From the NCBI GenBank assembly GCA_018334855.1, contig JAGXLE010000049.1, positions 1-8,328 on the forward strand: DNA of 8,328 nt. The letters are read 5' to 3'. Shown here in pieces: positions 5,439-8,328 of this stretch. A model generated the notes under the pieces. The model saw only the letters and a list, made by a program, of their open reading frames with translations. It made no database searches and had not been told where the DNA came from. The stretch comes from Desulfobacterales bacterium (GTDB lineage Bacteria > Desulfobacterota > Desulfobacteria > Desulfobacterales > Desulfosalsimonadaceae). Positions within the stretch are counted from its first letter, which is position 1; the number at the start of each line of letters is the position of its first letter. The position numbers and the translations under genes are program-made.

Positions 5439-5858
5439 CTAATGAACAGATCCGCCGCCCTGTGCAATATTCATTCGTGCAACCGCCCGCTGCAGCGCAG
5501 CCCGGGCCCTGTTGTAATCAATATCTTCCTCCCGGCTTTCAAGGCGCTGCTGGGCCCGCTCATAAGCGGCCTTGGCCCTTTCATAATCAATTTCCTCCAC
5601 ACGTTCGGCGGATTCAGCAAGTACTGTCACCTTATCAGGGAGTGCTTCGGCAAATCCGCCGCTTACAAAGACAAACTGCTCTCTGCCGCTGTTGTCCTTG
5701 TAATGAAGATTGCCTATCTGAAGTGAGGTCAGAAAAGGCGTATGACCGAAAAGGACCCCGAACTCCCCAAGCGTTCCGGGCGCCATAACGATCTGGACGT
5801 CTTCGCTGACCACATACTGTTCCGGGGTCACTATTTCCAGTTTGATATTTTCAGCCAT
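5439..5858 (-). CDS. atpC: ATP synthase F1 epsilon subunit
   Basis: Epsilon is part of the rotating central stalk of F-type ATP synthase and, in many bacteria, inhibits ATP hydrolysis when its C-terminal helices extend. The 139-residue length is normal. Residues 1-85 form the beta-sandwich domain with the family motif GEFGVLFGHTP (31-41), where F replaces the common P of LPGH. VSGGFAEALPDKVTVLAESAE (66-86) follows. Residues 88-131 are two helices rich in A, R and E. A short GGG-containing tail ends the protein. ATG at 5858 is preceded by AAGGGGAA at good spacing and lies 19 bases after the atpD stop. It is the last gene of the atp operon, before the hairpins and terminator. Confidence 0.96.
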   Translation of the reverse strand: MAENIKLEIVTPEQYVVSEDVQIVMAPGTLGEFGVLFGHTPFLTSLQIGNLHYKDNSGREQFVFVSGGFAEALPDKVTVLAESAERVEEIDYERAKAAYERAQQRLESREEDIDYNRARAALQRAVARMNIAQGGGSVH

Positions 5859-5877
5859 GCGCGGTTCCCCTTATTGA

Positions 5878-7338
<1,461 letters not shown>

Positions 7339-8244
7339 TTATCCCCGCAGGGCTTCGGCACCGCCGACGATATCCATAAGCTCCATTGTAATTTCAGCCT
7401 GCCGGGCCTTGTTATATGCCAGGGTCAGGTTATCAATCATATCATCACATGCCTTGGTGGCATTATCCATCGCCCGCATACGGGAAGCATGTTCACTGGT
7501 GGAAGTTTCCAGCAGTGCATTGTAGACCTGGACGTAGACATTGCGGGGAAGCATGGTGTTTAAAAGTTCCTCGGGGGAGGGTTCACAAATATGTTCGGCC
7601 ATGTATGACTGTTCCTCCCCGCTTTGACCGGCTTCGGCTTCTCCGGATTCTTCTCCGAGGGTGGGTATGGGCAGCAGCTGCTGAACCACCGGCGGCTGAT
7701 TGGCCATACCAAGAAAACGGGAAAACACGATATGAACCTCATCGTAATCGCCGTTTAAAAAGCCGTCTATAAGTTTTTGTGCCGAAGTTGAAGCAATGTT
7801 GAACCCAAACTTGGCGCCCACCACATTAAGATATTCATCAGCAATGGTAAATTTTTCTCTGCGGCACCAGTCCCGACCCTTTTTGCCGAAATTCGTAAAT
7901 GAAACATCCATTCCGGCATTTACTTTTTCCTTCATGAAAGATTCGGCAGTCTCTATCAGGTGGGTGTTAAACCCCCCGCAAAGGCCGCGGTCGGAAGTCA
8001 GCAGGACTATGTGCACATTTTTAACCTCCTCGCGGGAAATCAACAGCGGACTGACGTCATCGCCCGCTTTTCCGGCTATGTTGCCAAGCACCTCGGAAAA
8101 CTTTTCCGCATAGGGACGGAATGCTTCCATGGCCGATTGCGCGCCGCGAAGCTTGGAGGCGGCGACCATGTTCATGGCCCTTGTGATCTGCTGGGTCTTT
8201 TTAACCCCGTTAATCTTGGCTTTAACTTCTTGTAGGGATGCCAT
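7339..8244 (-). CDS. atpG: ATP synthase F1 gamma subunit (rotor stalk)
   Basis: Gamma forms the asymmetric shaft that couples rotation of the membrane ring to the three catalytic sites. The 301-residue product has both conserved terminal helices: MASLQEVKAKINGVKKTQQITRAM region (1-24) with MVAASKL (26-32), and the C-terminal YNKARQAEITMELMDIVGGAEAL (277-299). The central Rossmann-like domain includes LLTSDRGLCGGFN (81-93). It is slightly longer than the common ~287 residues because of an acidic stretch, GEESGEAEAGQSGEEQ (197-212), at a loop that varies in the family. The start is ATG at 8242-8244, 48 bases after the atpA stop, with AAGGCGAG as a moderate ribosome site. atpD follows after 42 bases. 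Confidence 0.98.
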   Translation of the reverse strand: MASLQEVKAKINGVKKTQQITRAMNMVAASKLRGAQSAMEAFRPYAEKFSEVLGNIAGKAGDDVSPLLISREEVKNVHIVLLTSDRGLCGGFNTHLIETAESFMKEKVNAGMDVSFTNFGKKGRDWCRREKFTIADEYLNVVGAKFGFNIASTSAQKLIDGFLNGDYDEVHIVFSRFLGMANQPPVVQQLLPIPTLGEESGEAEAGQSGEEQSYMAEHICEPSPEELLNTMLPRNVYVQVYNALLETSTSEHASRMRAMDNATKACDDMIDNLTLAYNKARQAEITMELMDIVGGAEALRG

Positions 8245-8292
8245 ATATCGACTCTCGCCTTATTCTGTTGTTATTGCCGGTAACAGCCCGTG

Positions 8293-8328
8293 CTACTTGA
8301 CCGTGTCCTTGAATTCCTCGCCGTATTC
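8293..8328 (-). CDS. atpA: ATP synthase F1 alpha subunit, C-terminal end only
   Basis: The minus strand at the window edge reads 11 codons, EYGEEFKDTVK, then TAG. A charged helix of this type ends F1 alpha subunits (E. coli alpha also finishes in a similar charged tail), and the position directly upstream of atpG is that of atpA in nearly all bacterial atp operons. The rest of the gene lies beyond base 8328. The call relies on gene order more than on these few residues. Confidence 0.85.
   Translation of the reverse strand, partial: EYGEEFKDTVK

Overview
The window looks like ordinary housekeeping chromosome from a sulfate-reducer-type deltaproteobacterium (Desulfobacterota, possibly Desulfobacterales). 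This placement is inferred from three things: the 5' end of the 16S gene, an RNase Y in an otherwise proteobacterial context, and a zapB-zapA-6S-rny order that I associate with deltaproteobacteria. No similarity search was possible. Every supported gene is on the minus strand, so the region is transcribed from high to low coordinates. I see no mobile element, CRISPR array, tRNA or sign of recent transfer.

In transcription order, the window opens with the last codons of atpA (8328-8293). These are followed by atpG, atpD and atpC, the gamma, beta and epsilon subunits of the F1 sector of ATP synthase, in the classical A-G-D-C order with 19-48 base gaps. A strong hairpin plus T-run at 5280-5311 ends the atp operon. 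Next comes a glmU-like gene that codes only for the N-terminal uridyltransferase domain; the usual C-terminal acetyltransferase half is absent. Close behind lie two small cell-division genes, a ZapB-like coiled-coil protein and ZapA, both best read from non-ATG starts with good ribosome binding sites.

Just downstream of zapA is a clear 6S RNA gene (3791-3606), identified by its long closing stem, the conserved hairpin near its 3' end and the apical hairpin. After a 271-base non-coding leader come rny (RNase Y) and tyrS (tyrosyl-tRNA synthetase), probably co-transcribed. About 25 bases past the tyrS stop the first of two tandem sigma-70-type promoters begins. They drive a ribosomal RNA operon whose leader contains hairpins and a boxA-like antitermination site. 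Only the first ~45 nucleotides of 16S rRNA are inside the window.

Taken together, energy generation (ATP synthase), envelope precursor synthesis (UDP-GlcNAc), Z-ring assembly (ZapA/ZapB), global control of RNA polymerase (6S RNA), mRNA turnover (RNase Y), tRNA charging and rRNA synthesis sit in one co-directional growth-related block. I found no undescribed system. The points most worth a second look are the single-domain GlmU, the linkage of 6S RNA to an rRNA operon through rny-tyrS, the rRNA promoter and leader architecture, and a perfect 12-base palindrome upstream of rny.
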